NCBI RefSeq assembly: GCF_000787575.1 | Contig: NW_012236529.1 | Location: 868,001-932,000 of the forward strand | Reading direction: 5' to 3' | DNA: 64,000 nucleotides | Origin: Acytostelium subglobosum LB1 | Taxonomy: Eukaryota > Evosea > Eumycetozoa > Acytosteliales > Acytosteliaceae | Shown here: positions 22,892 to 33,671 of the stretch, piece after piece | Position numbering within the stretch: position 1 is the stretch's first letter | Layout: each line of letters opens with the position of its first letter | Notes under the pieces: generated by a model | What the model was told of the DNA's origin: nothing | Database searches by the model: none | What the model saw: only the letters and a program-made list of their open reading frames with translations | Translations under genes and position numbers: made by a program

Positions 22892-23677
22892 CTAGCCCTG
22901 GTCTTCTGGGAACAGCTTATATAGGAACTTGAACTTAAAGATGACCTTGTGTTCGACAAGTAGTGGATGATCAGCTACCCATACAACTCCATACTGTACT
23001 GATTGCACCTTGACAAAACCATAAGTATATAGATCACATACACTTAAGGGTATGTATCCATCTTGATTGATCACTGTTCCATTTCCCCAGTCATCATAGA
23101 ATGATACATATAGATGTGTATCATTATGAGATGTACCTTGGAAACCAAACAAATTTTCCAGATATCTAGGTGGGAGAGTTGGGTCTAAAGGTATAAAGGT
23201 ATAACTTTGATTCAGGATATAGTTCTTCTTATCACTATCACCCTGACCTGGGGCCCACTCATTCAAGTCCTTCAGCTGAGTGCCAGAGTTGAAGTATCTA
23301 GCAGTGGCTTCATTCTCGGCCATTGTAGGTAGTTTCCTGGCAACTACATGAGTGGCTATAACAATCAACATCTTCTCGGTTGTAGTACTAACTACTATAA
23401 TAGAAATTATTGCTAATAATAATATTATTATACTAATTATAATTATTATTCTTGTTCTAAACCTAAATCTATTCCACCAATTAATAAATCTCCTAAATAT
23501 ACTATCACGAGGTTGTTGTAGAGGAGGTGGACGAGGATGCTGAGGTAGAGGTAGAAGATCATTATTTAAATCAATATTATTCAATAAAGGTTCAATCTCT
23601 GCATTATTATTATTGAGATTTACTTCTAATTTATAGTGTAACAATCCTTGTTGGTGTGCATTTGGAATAAATTCCAT
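22892..23677 (-). CDS. Type II membrane protein of an unrecognised tandem family, copy 2
   Basis: A single exon of 261 residues with the same layout as the downstream copy: Asn-rich head, a proline-rich stretch (LPLPQHPRPPPLQQPRDS), a basic patch (NRFRFRTR) just before one transmembrane helix (IIIISIIILLLAIISIIVV), and an outer domain with LFGFQG, NDT, NGT and GYIPLS. The positive residues before the helix favour the N-terminus inside. Several NxT sites suggest an outer, glycosylated domain. The copies have diverged widely, so the duplication is not recent. Function unknown. Confidence 0.8.
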   Translation of the reverse strand: MEFIPNAHQQGLLHYKLEVNLNNNNAEIEPLLNNIDLNNDLLPLPQHPRPPPLQQPRDSIFRRFINWWNRFRFRTRIIIIISIIILLLAIISIIVVSTTTEKMLIVIATHVVARKLPTMAENEATARYFNSGTQLKDLNEWAPGQGDSDKKNYILNQSYTFIPLDPTLPPRYLENLFGFQGTSHNDTHLYVSFYDDWGNGTVINQDGYIPLSVCDLYTYGFVKVQSVQYGVVWVADHPLLVEHKVIFKFKFLYKLFPEDQG

Positions 23678-23951
23678 TGTTATTATGATTAATACTATGG
23701 TAAATATATGTGTGTCTAGGGTTAACCTTAGTATATATATAAAAAGGAGATTATTAATAATCCTAAAAGAATAGTGGAGCCCTCCTTAAATAGATGACAC
23801 ATTGTATTGATAAGTACGATTTGGGATGTTTTTGGTCATTAGAGTGCAGAGAGTCGAATTCATCAAAAAGTGGAAGGAACTAGACGACAGTAACTGCATC
23901 ATCTTCAAAGACAAACAAAAGACAACAGAGATATATAGATAGATAGATAAG

Positions 23952-24322
23952 ATGAACAGAGTTAACCAATACAAGTGGGTTCTGTTGGGTGCTGCCAGCA
24001 TTGGTTTCTTTATAGTTACACCAGCGTATGTTGTTGTTTTATCTCAAGTGCACGTACCATCAATCAGCATCAAGTAGTACTAACCAATCAATGAATATGA
24101 TATGATATAGATGCAAGCCAGTGTTTGGTACAGTGTTCGGTGGTAACCAAGCAAAGGGTATGTTATGCTGACATTGACTGAGTCATTCAATCATTGACTA
24201 ACTAACAAATGAAACAAACAGAGGAGCGTCTTAAGCAACTGTTGTCAGAGATCAAGGGTCAGGATGGAAGTGAAGAGCATCATGAATCAGGTCACTCTTC
24301 ATTGACATCAAACCATCATTAA
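23952..24322 (+). CDS. Small single-pass membrane protein, 73 residues, three exons
   Basis: Exons 23952-24025, 24111-24157 and 24222-24322 all have good splice sites and keep frame. The product has a short basic start, a hydrophobic helix (WVLLGAASIGFFIVTPA), a middle with CKPVFGTVFGGN, then a charged helix (EERLKQLLSEIKGQ) and a His/Ser-rich tail. The layout resembles small mitochondrial inner-membrane assembly factors, but I cannot name a family. Three exons in so short a gene support it as real. Confidence 0.62.
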
Positions 24323-24643
24323 TGAAGAATAGTCAATATAATCAATCACAATCAATCAATCCATCAAGCAGTCAAGTTAGTTGTTTAGTGTAGACTTTGG
24401 GCAAGAGCCTTTAGCGATTGACAACAAACAGGAGCATTCATTCGATCGAAGTAATAGATGCGACAGAGACAGACAGACAGGTTATGATAATCATACATGT
24501 AATAAACGACGTACGAGTATAATAGAACAACAACAACAACAGGGTGATTAGTCACACGACTGTTCATTCGACTGATGACGAACGAGTCGACAACACTATT
24601 TTGTCACTCATTGCCATCATTCAATTAAGATAGAGATAGAGAT
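24323..24643. other. Intergenic stretch, no gene seen
   Basis: About 320 bases between two genes on the same strand, with CAAT repeats and an AAC trinucleotide run. It includes the formyltransferase promoter. Confidence 0.5.
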
Positions 24644-25993
24644 ATGTTGATGATAAAGAGTTTGGCTGGTAGTAGTCGTATTCTTCGAGGTGCTACTACA
24701 TGTTTGTTGACAACAACAACAACTACAACACAAGCTCTGAGATGGAGCATTAGATATTACTGCAACAACACAACAACGACTACTGCACTACCACCTTATC
24801 GTATACTATTCTTTGGTACCGATGATGTATCTATTCATACTCTGACTAAGCTTCATGAGAACAACAGTAGGTAGTGTTAGTCGTAGCACAACCTTAATCT
24901 CAATCATTCACTCACTCAATCACTCAATCAATCTATCAAAGTGTTGAAGACTGGTATGATCACTCCGACGTCATCATCGTCATTGTCAACACCACAAACT
25001 ACACGTGTAGTGGAGGAGATAGCAGTAGTATGTCCAAACAACTCGAGTGAGTTGGTGTATCAGTATGCCCGCGATAATAAGATACCAATGTACCATCCGG
25101 ATGATGAGAAGGGTATGAAGAACTTCCAGGTGCCACTGTCTCCCTCCAATCAACCCTTTGATCTAGCAGTGGTCGTATCATTCGGATACTTCATACCAAA
25201 GGCAGTGTTGGCATCGTTCAGATACGGTGGACTAAACATGCATCCGTCATTGCTACCGCGCCACAGGGGTGCCGCGCCAATCTATCACACACTGCTCAAG
25301 GGTGACAAGGAGACGGGCATCTCTGTCATCAGACTGGACGCCAATCGATTCGATGTAGGTGATATACTACAACAGAGGCGCATAGCCCTCGACCCTCTCA
25401 CAATGTACACTCCTCTGCGGCATGAACTGGCCACGACAGGCGCGGGCATGGTCTTGAGCACCCTTACCGACTTCCCCGAGGCGGCCAAGAATGCCTGGCC
25501 GCAGGGAGAGGACGGCGCGACAAAGGCACCAAAGGTCAACAAGCTACAGAGTCGCATCGATTGGGCCGCGCATGACATCACTACCATATGGCGCCTGTTC
25601 AGAGCGTTTGGCGACAACATTGGCATACACACAACGATATACAGCAAGAAGTACAAGGCTTGGAAGAGGCTGAGGTTCACTCAGATGGTGCCCCCGCCAC
25701 ATACCCTGGAAGACAGCATACTTGAAGATCAATATGTTCGCCTGCAATTGGTAATCAGAAGCGGTCGTCTCAACATGGACAGCGTCAAGCCAGGCTCATA
25801 CTTCCTCAATTCTGGCGTGATGTGGGTGCGATGCGCCAATGATGGATGGGTAGGCTTCACCAGTGTACACGAGGAGGCCAAAAAGAAAGAGGTCACCGCA
25901 GCCGAGTTCCTCTTTGGCAAAGGAGTCGTGTCGCCTGGTAGCGCAGCAGCAGACACAATAGCGACACTTCCGGAAACTCAGCATGTTGTCTAA
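24644..25993 (+). CDS. mtfmt: Mitochondrial methionyl-tRNA formyltransferase
   Basis: Transfers the formyl group of 10-formyl-tetrahydrofolate to methionyl-tRNA for mitochondrial initiation. Two exons (24644-24866 and 24942-25993), 424 residues. The N-terminal 45 residues are basic and Ser/Thr-rich, as for a mitochondrial presequence, followed by YRILFFGTDDVSIHTL. The catalytic core shows VVVSFGYFIPKAVL, NMHPSLLPRHRGAAPI (the conserved Asn-x-His and SLLPRxRGAAP motif) and RFDVGDIL, where the catalytic Asp is present. The tRNA-binding C-terminal domain begins near NKLQSRIDW. It ends 11 bases from the convergent gene that makes its one-carbon donor. Confidence 0.93.
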
Positions 25994-26004
25994 ACGCAAG
26001 GCCT

Positions 26005-27724
26005 TTATTGCAGGTCACCTCTCGATGATACATCCTTATTCTTGATCTTGTAGTTGAGTTGTGCTGCTTTCAGAACATTCTTGAGCAGCATGGCGACGGT
26101 CAGTGGTCCGACACCGCCTGGCACTGGTGTGTAGGCCATGGCCTTTGAATAGGCCTCTGGGTCCACATCACCAACCATGCGATATCCACTCTTCTTTGAT
26201 TGATCGCTAATAAAGCTGATTCCAACATCAATCAGTACTGCGCCCTCCTTCACATCCTCCTTCTTGATCAATCCTGCACATCCAGTTGCACTCTATAATT
26301 GTTAACATGGTTAGTCATTCAATCAAAGACGTGGAGTTGGATGGACTTACAATAATGACATCGGCATGTTTGAGATGTTGACTGATGTTCTTGGAGAATC
26401 TGTGAAGGATGGTGACGGATGCACCACCTTGGATTGATTGATTCTTTGTGTTCTTCTGAGACAACAATGTGGCGATTGTCCTGCCAACCAAATTACTCCT
26501 ACCAACGACCACGACATTGGATCCCTCAATCTTGAAGTCATACTGTCTCAATATCTCCATGATTCCATCTGGTGTACATGGGATGAATATGGCCCTATTG
26601 TATTTGATTGATTGAATGGTTTCCATGTTAGTTCCACCTTGTTGATCGATCCAAAGTGGCGGATATAGAGTATGGTTGCTTACTTTTTGCCAAGGAATAT
26701 CTGTGCCATGTTCAATGAGTTGAGTCCATCGACGTCCTTGAGTGGATTGATGGACTGGATGATTGTATGTGCATTGAGATGACTGGGTAGTGGCAGTTGA
26801 ACGATGATTCCAGAGACGTTCTCGTCAGCTGAATGATACTCAATCTTCTTGATCAATTGTTGTTGTTGGATATTGGATGAGAACTTGTCCAGTGTGAATT
26901 GGAATCCAACGCGCTCACATGATATCTTCTTCTGTCTGATGTATGACTCAATCTGTGAGTTCTCGCCAGCGTATATAACGACTAGATGTGGTGTGACTCC
27001 AGTATTCTTTTTGAACTTGATTGTCTCATTGCCAATGGCTTCGAGCTGTCATTTTCATTGGTTAGTGATCGATGTAGCATTGTTGTCTTGAGGTAGGACT
27101 TACGATGTGATCTGCCATCTTCTTTCCCTCGAGCTTGATGGGCCATCTATTTCTCAGTCTTCCAAATAGTGCATGAACTGGATGAGGTTGTTGTCTCATC
27201 ATCGTTTGTTGCTTGATGCTCTTGTGTGATTGTGGTTGTTGTGTAAGTGTCTGCGATTGAGTCGGTGTCTGAGTCGGTGTCTGAGTCGGCGTCTGTGTTA
27301 GGGTCTGATCCTTTGGCTGTGATTGTGGCGGTGTCTTTGGTTGAGCCTGTGTCTTTGGTGGACCTTGAGTCTGGACCTGAGGTTGTGATTGTGCTTGTTG
27401 TTGTTGTTGTTGTTGTTGCTGTTGCTTCATCTGCATCTGTATCTTCAACTTCAATCTGTTGATCTGCTGTTGAGACATTTGTGTATTCTTGTTGTTGTCC
27501 AATGATTCATTGTTCTTTGCAGACAATGCGGCTTGTGCAGTATTGTTATTGATCGATGATGAAGATGAAGATGATGATGATGTAGTACTGTAATAGTTTA
27601 ACAAACGACTATGTATATTTATAGATATGTGATTATGTTGTTGACCTAACAACATATTGGTCATTATTGATGATGAACGTTGTGGACCACTACCTCCACA
27701 ACCTCTACAAATATAAGACATCAT
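26005..27724 (-). CDS. Bifunctional methylene-tetrahydrofolate dehydrogenase/cyclohydrolase, probably mitochondrial
   Basis: FolD-type enzyme linking 5,10-methylene-THF to 10-formyl-THF. Four exons (27724-27104, 27045-26684, 26594-26351, 26292-26005) give 504 residues. The core shows ESYIRQKKISCERVGF with the catalytic Tyr-x3-Lys, GIIVQLPLPSHL, DVDGLN, FIPCTPDGIME, the nucleotide-binding VVVVGRSNLVGRTIA, SATGCAGLI and PGGVGPLTVAMLL. About 200 residues precede the enzyme: a Ser/Arg-rich start that could be a mitochondrial signal, then poly-Gln and a degenerate Thr-Gln-Thr-Pro repeat encoded by a 12-base tandem repeat near 27249-27292. Such a long low-complexity insert is unusual for this enzyme. 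No formyl-THF synthetase domain is present. Confidence 0.92.
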
Positions 27725-28040
27725 TGTTATACTATTTGTAATATTATGTATGTATGTGTAATGAATGACGTAAATTGAGTATTCAAACTAAGATCAGACG
27801 AACCTTCATCGGGTCCCACCCACCAACTCTTTCACCGAACTGTTTTTTGGACCAATTTTGACACAAAAATCTGTAATTATCTGTTTTGTGGTCCTTTTTG
27901 GGTGCTCCAACTCCTATCACATCACTCACTCTTCACCTAATAGTCCTCATCATTGAACAGTCTTATCACTATCAATATCAATTATCTTGTATTCTATTAT
28001 TTGTATTAATATTCAATCAATCAATCAATCAAATAAACAA
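27725..28040. other. Divergent promoter region
   Basis: About 315 bases between the start codons of the folate enzyme (minus strand) and the coronin gene (plus strand). CAAT repeats lie at about 28013-28032 just before the coronin start. No gene seen. Confidence 0.5.
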
Positions 28041-29491
28041 ATGGCATCCAAAACACCTGTTAGCAAGTACAAGGTATGAATAAGTTTGACAAACTCAATC
28101 AATCAATCGATCAAACATCATTTCTCACACATATACAGCACACCTACGGAACCCCAGCACAGGCTACTGATCACCTCTACGGTCTGATCGCTGGTGCATG
28201 CTCTCAAGACTCCAATGTCCTCCAGACAAATGGCGCATACTTGGCATTCCCATGGTGAGTCTCAATCATTCAATCATCGATCATCAACCCCTGGAATAGT
28301 TCCATCACACTCACTCAATCAATCAATCACCTTTGGAATCATTCCAATAACTTACTCTTGTCACTCACTCAATCATAGTAAGGTACCAGGTACTGTTGCA
28401 ATCGTGCCAATTGGCACAAAGGGTCAACTGCCAGAAGATACACCAATCCTCGAGCATGAGGAACAGGTCAATGAGATTGCTTTCTCACCTTTCAAGGACA
28501 ACTTGGTGATCACTGCTTGTCAAGACACCATCGCTCGCATTTGGACCATCCCTCAGACTGGTTTGGAGCAGTCGACCTCTGCCCCAACTGCCGCTCTCGT
28601 TGGAAACGCCAAGCGACTGATCTCAGCAGGCTTCCACCCATTGGCTTCTGGCGTGGCCATCACCACCAGTGTGGACGAGGTGCGTCTGTGGGACGTCGAG
28701 AACCAGATGTCCATGGTAACACTGCCACCCGTGCACAAGGGCATGCTAACCTCACTCACCTGGGACTACTTTGGACGTACCTTTGCCACCAGCTGCAAGG
28801 ACAAGGCACTTCGTGTCTTTGATCCACGCTCAAACACCATGATTCACCAAGTCGATGATCATCAAGGTACCAAAGGTGGTCGCGCTCAATGGTGTGGAAA
28901 GCAAGATCTAATCCTAACTGTTGGATGTAAGTTTGATTGATTGGAATGATTGATTGTGATTGGAATGATTCCGGCACTGACCTGACCCCCTACTCAATCA
29001 AAGTTAACAAGCAAACTGATCGTGAGATCGCACTTTGGGACGTAAGATCGATGAAGGAGCGCGTACAGACATTGAAGATCGACCTCAGCCCATCATCACC
29101 AATGCCATTCTACGATGATGACACCAATTTGTTGTTCCTCGGAGGCAAGGGAGACAGCTCGATCAGAGTGTACGAGGTCAATGGCGCCAACGACGCGCCA
29201 GTCACATTGCTCAGCGAGATGAAGCACACACTGCCCGCCTCGGGCATGGCCATGCTGCCTAAGTCAACATGCGATGTGATGAAGGTTGAAGTGGCCAACA
29301 TCCTCAAGCTGTGCCCAAGTGGCCAATTGGTGCCCATCCGCTTTGCCACACAGCGTCAGAACACGCAGTTCTTCCACGACGACCTCTTCCCAGACACATG
29401 GGATCATCAGGCCACTGGCACCGCTGCCTCCTGGTTCCAAGGTGAGGATCATGCTCCAGTCGTTCGCAGCATGGACCCATCAAAGCAATGA
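28041..29491 (+). CDS. Short single-unit coronin (WD-repeat actin regulator)
   Basis: Four exons (28041-28073, 28139-28254, 28379-28926, 29004-29491) encode 394 residues. The N-terminus SKYKHTYGTP matches the coronin start, and the WD blades include NEIAFSPFKDNLVITAC, ARIWTIPQTG, VRLWDVENQ, LRVFDPRSN and EIALWDVRSM, followed by the coronin-specific C-terminal blade region (PFYDDDTNLLFLGGKGDSSI, then FHDDLFPDTW). The protein stops soon after the propeller, so the unique linker and coiled coil of classical coronins are missing. It could be a stand-alone relative of one half of a coronin-7-type tandem protein. Actin binding is inferred from the family. Confidence 0.85.
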
Positions 29492-30143
29492 AAATACAAT
29501 GATGATTGAGTTGATGGACCATCATCACTTTAGCCAAAGGTTGGTTGACATTTTGGTCCCGGTTCACCTTTTTCGCAACCCACTTTGATCAGCCCACCAC
29601 TTTCATTTGGGTGGATTGGAATCGTTTACTTGCAAGTAATGTTGGGGGAGTCGTGGGAGTGGTCATCCTAGAGTGTGTGTGTTTGCAAGATGGGTCGTGT
29701 GATTCTCTGATCAAACATAGTGCGGTGTGTTTGGTGGATGGTGATGTCCGACACACACACACTACCAACCTTCACCTGATTGATACATCAGTCATCAATT
29801 ATAATTATAAACAGAACAGAACAGAACAGACATATAATCATTCATACAGATACATCAATACACACATACACATATTTATAAACATTGCGATCCCATATTA
29901 GGTCCACCACTATCCGCACTCCGCATTGCGCATCATCATCCATCAGTCCATCAATCAATCGATCCACATCAATCAGTTCCAGTAACAGATTGATCATAAT
30001 CAATCACTCAATCACTCAATCACTCAATAATTCATTCATTCATCCTTTGTTAGACATAAAGATATACATTGAACAATAACAAATAACTCTACGACTACCC
30101 CATCCTTGTAACCAACAAAGGATAAGGTATTGATAACCTCAAG
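29492..30143. other. Intergenic stretch, no gene seen
   Basis: About 650 bases between two genes on the same strand. A run of ACAGA repeats lies at about 29812-29830, and CAAT/CACT repeats follow at about 29990-30030. Open frames here are low-complexity and not supported. Confidence 0.5.
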
Positions 30144-33100
30144 ATGATCAAGATGATGAATAACCTATTGGGTCAGAAGCCAAAGAGAGCATCAGCTCCA
30201 GCAGGCTCAACCACACCTGCCTCAAACACTACCGCGGCACCATCTCCCATAAATGAACAATCTCAAACTCTGCCACTGCCACATCCACAGACAGAGCAAC
30301 ATCCACAAACAGATCCACTGCCACTGCCACAAACAGATCCACAAACACAGACACATCCACTTCCCCAAACACACAATGTACCAATACAACCACAACAACA
30401 ACATCATCATCAACAATCTCGATCAGCACCATGTTCACCATCAAGACCCGCACTAACGGTAACAAGTTTGAATGATGACATTGAGAAGAAGAAACAATCA
30501 AAGTATAATCATGAGTTGGAAGTCGTTGTGTTGAGATGGGTCGCAGAGGTACTCAATGTGCCACTGTCCGAAGAGGTCTCATTTTACGAACACTTCAAGA
30601 GCGGCGTGCTGCTCTGTCGCCTGATAAACACAATCAAGCCGGGCGTCGTCAAGAAGATCAACGAGTCTGCCGTCTCATTCAAACAGTTGGAGAACATTGA
30701 CAACTACCTCAAAGCATGCATGGCGATCGGCCTGCAGGACGTGCACAGGTTCAACTCCATCGACCTCTACGAGAACAAGGACATCTCACTCGTCATCAAC
30801 AATGTGCAGGTGCTGGGGAAGTTTGCTGCTCGCGTCGATGGCTATACTGGCCCACATCTCGCCGGTGAGCGCAAGAATGTCAAGATCACAACGGCTCCGC
30901 CACCACCCCTGTTTGCTAATGGCAGTCAGGGCAATGGCCATGGCGTTGGCGTTGGATATGGCGGCGGCGGTCCAAACCGTGGAGGCGCATCCAAGAAGAA
31001 GTGGAGGAAGACTATCCGACCACCTTCAGTCGCGCCTCTCAACCTAGACATCAACACAAAGGAGGCATTCAAGTACTCGCCTGAACTAGAAAAGAACGCG
31101 CAACTCTGGATCGAGGAACTAGTCGGCGAGAAGTTCCCCTTCCCCTCCTTCCGCACGTCCCTCAAGGACGGTGTACTACTATGCAAGTATGTTGTATCTA
31201 TTAACTCGATCAATCAATCCAATCAATCACTCACACAACCTTCCACCTCCACAGAGCCATCAACAAACTCAAACCAGGCACTGTAACATACATCAACACT
31301 GGCATGTCGAGCTTCAAGCAAATGGAGAACATTGCCAACTATTTGAATGGATGTCGCTCGCTCGGACTCAAGCCCTCCGACCTGTTCAACACATCCGACC
31401 TCTACGAAGAGAAGAACATCAACTTGGTGATATCCAACATCCATGTGCTGGCCAACCACGCCACCAAGATGTTTGGCAGCGCCGTCCCCTCGATCAAGTC
31501 CATCAGCCAGAGCAACTTCACAGCGCAAAACAAGCTCTACGCATCACTGGTGCACTCTCGCTTCGGCTCGGCGATGGCCAAGGAGGCACCACCCGAGGAC
31601 GTGCCCGAGTTGCTGGCGTGGATGAATGGACATCTCAAGGCACGTGGTCTAGAGTGCAAGGACATCTCCTGGGATCTAAAGAGCGGAGTACTTTTACTCG
31701 CACTACTCGAAGAGATCACATCACTGCGAGTTGGCATCTATTGCAAGGACCCTGTACTACCATGGCACTTCATGCAGAACATCTTCCTTCTTCTGAACTT
31801 TATGCGAGAGAACTCAAACTTCAATGTTGGCACAATATCAGCACATGGTAAGTGTCCTCGCGAGGCTCATTCAATCAATCATCTGGGTCCACTCACTCAC
31901 TCAATCAATCATTCTAGATATATTCAATGGCAATGTTGGATCATTGTGTAATCTTGTGAGACTGATCAGGGAGAACTTTGATCGTGCACATTTCTTCAAG
32001 AGTGTGCCAGTGGACATTAGACGCCAGAGAGTGATCGAGGAGATCGTCTCGACTGAGCAATCCTACGTCAAGTCGCTCTCAGTGGTCTTCCACACACTGA
32101 TTGTACAGTTACAATTGATGAGTGAGTCTGACACCAATCAGCATGCACTTCTCTCACCAGACGACGTCTTCTCAGTCTTTGGCAACTGGGAAAACATTCT
32201 TCGATCACACATACTCCTACAGCGCGAGTTTGAAGACAGGCTATCCAAGTGGAATGATGAATCAACATTTGGAGATATTATATTACAAAAGGTAAGTGCA
32301 CGTGGACATGGGCCATGGACATGCACATGGAAGGTCGATCACTCAACTCACTCATACAATCAATCAATTAGTGTGGATTCTTGAAGGACACTTACAAGGA
32401 CTACATCAACAACTTTGACAACAGTTATCAGAGGATCAAGAGACTGAGAAAGGCTAATAGATTCTTTGATGAGTCCGTCAACAACTTTGAGGTGATACAG
32501 GACTCTACAAACGGATTAGACCTGGCATCATACCTTATCATGCCAATTCAAAGAATACCAAGATATCTATTGCTACTCAAGGAGGCACTCAAGTATACAT
32601 CATCCACACATCCAGATCACAACATGCTTCTCAAGGCCAAGGACATGATACGCCAAGTGGCCGACCAAGTCAATGAGAGCAAGATGATGTTTGACAACAC
32701 CAGGAAGATAACCTCAATCCAAGACTCAATATTTGACATTCAAATCGTATGCTATTGTGGATACTGGACTGGACTTGGACTGGACTGGGAAATGACTAAC
32801 ACGTTGATTAGAACTTGAGTGACAGTCCCAACAACAACAGGAGATACATTAGAGAGGGCTTCTTGGAGATTGATGAGTCATTCAACAAGAACTCATACTT
32901 CTTCCTCTTTAACGACCTACTACTCTATGTCAAGTATAAGCCAAATGAAGACACTGGAAAGGAGTTCAAGGTATGTCATCCAATCAATCAATCAATCGAT
33001 CACACACCTTGCCTAACATGCACCCTCCATTGATTAGTTCAAAGAGGCATTTCCAATGTCAGACATGGTTGATATCTGCGATATATTATCAGATGATGAG

Positions 33101-33514
33101 GAGGAGCAGGAGAAGCCACAACCAGGTGCAAGAAGAGGTGGATTGTCAAAGAAGAAGAAGCCATCGTTTGAACTCGAGACAAAGGAGTTCTCACTGGTGT
33201 TGATCGCAGAGTCGGAGCAGGACAAGCGCGCATGGATGGATGACATCAGGTCATGTCTGCAGAATCAACTGATCGAGGATGACGACCAGCTCAGCGACCT
33301 CTCTCTCGACTCGACAGATGACAATGAGCAACAAGCTGACGAGGCCGAGGCTGAGGCTGAGAAAGAGGCCGAGCGTGAGGCAGCAGCAGATGAACTTGTG
33401 GAGAAGGTATCTGAGAAGGAAGTGGCAGAGACAAAGCAAGATGGATGCCATGACATTAGCGATAACAGCCATCAGAGACTGAGCAAGAACTGGTCGATCA
33501 CTGATCATTCATAA
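30144..33514 (+). CDS. trix: Trix-like Rac guanine-nucleotide exchange factor: three CH domains, DH, PH
   Basis: Six exons (30144-31186, 31255-31847, 31918-32291, 32372-32746, 32812-32970, 33038-33514) encode 1006 residues. After a Pro/Gln-rich head come CH1 (LRWVAEVLNVPL, SGVLLCRLINTIKPG), a Gly-rich linker, CH2 (AQLWIEELVGEKFPFPSF, KDGVLLCKAINKLKPG), CH3 (LLAWMNGHLKARGLECKDI), then a DH domain (RRQRVIEEIVSTEQSYVKSL, DLASYLIMPIQRIPRYLLLL) and a PH-like domain (YIREGFLEIDESF, YFFLFNDLLLYVKY, then AESEQDKRAWMDDI). This is the order known for Dictyostelium Trix, an actin-binding Rac exchange factor. The PH domain holds a charged insert, and the tail is a Glu/Ala-rich coiled coil. Confidence 0.92.
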
Positions 33515-33671
33515 TACACACATCCATCCATGTTCATATAATAAATAATTATTTATTTAATTGCCAAAGTATTATATTATTATATTATGTTTGTTTATTT
33601 AGTGATTCAATGGTTGAATGTTATTGATTGGTAAGCCTTGGCTTGGAAGGAATGCTGATATTGATAACTCA

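Noticed and set aside
29545-29901. Plus-strand frame of 118 codons after the coronin gene
   Set aside because: It runs through repeats and the coronin 3' flank, with Cys/Val/Thr composition unlike genes here and no homology pattern.
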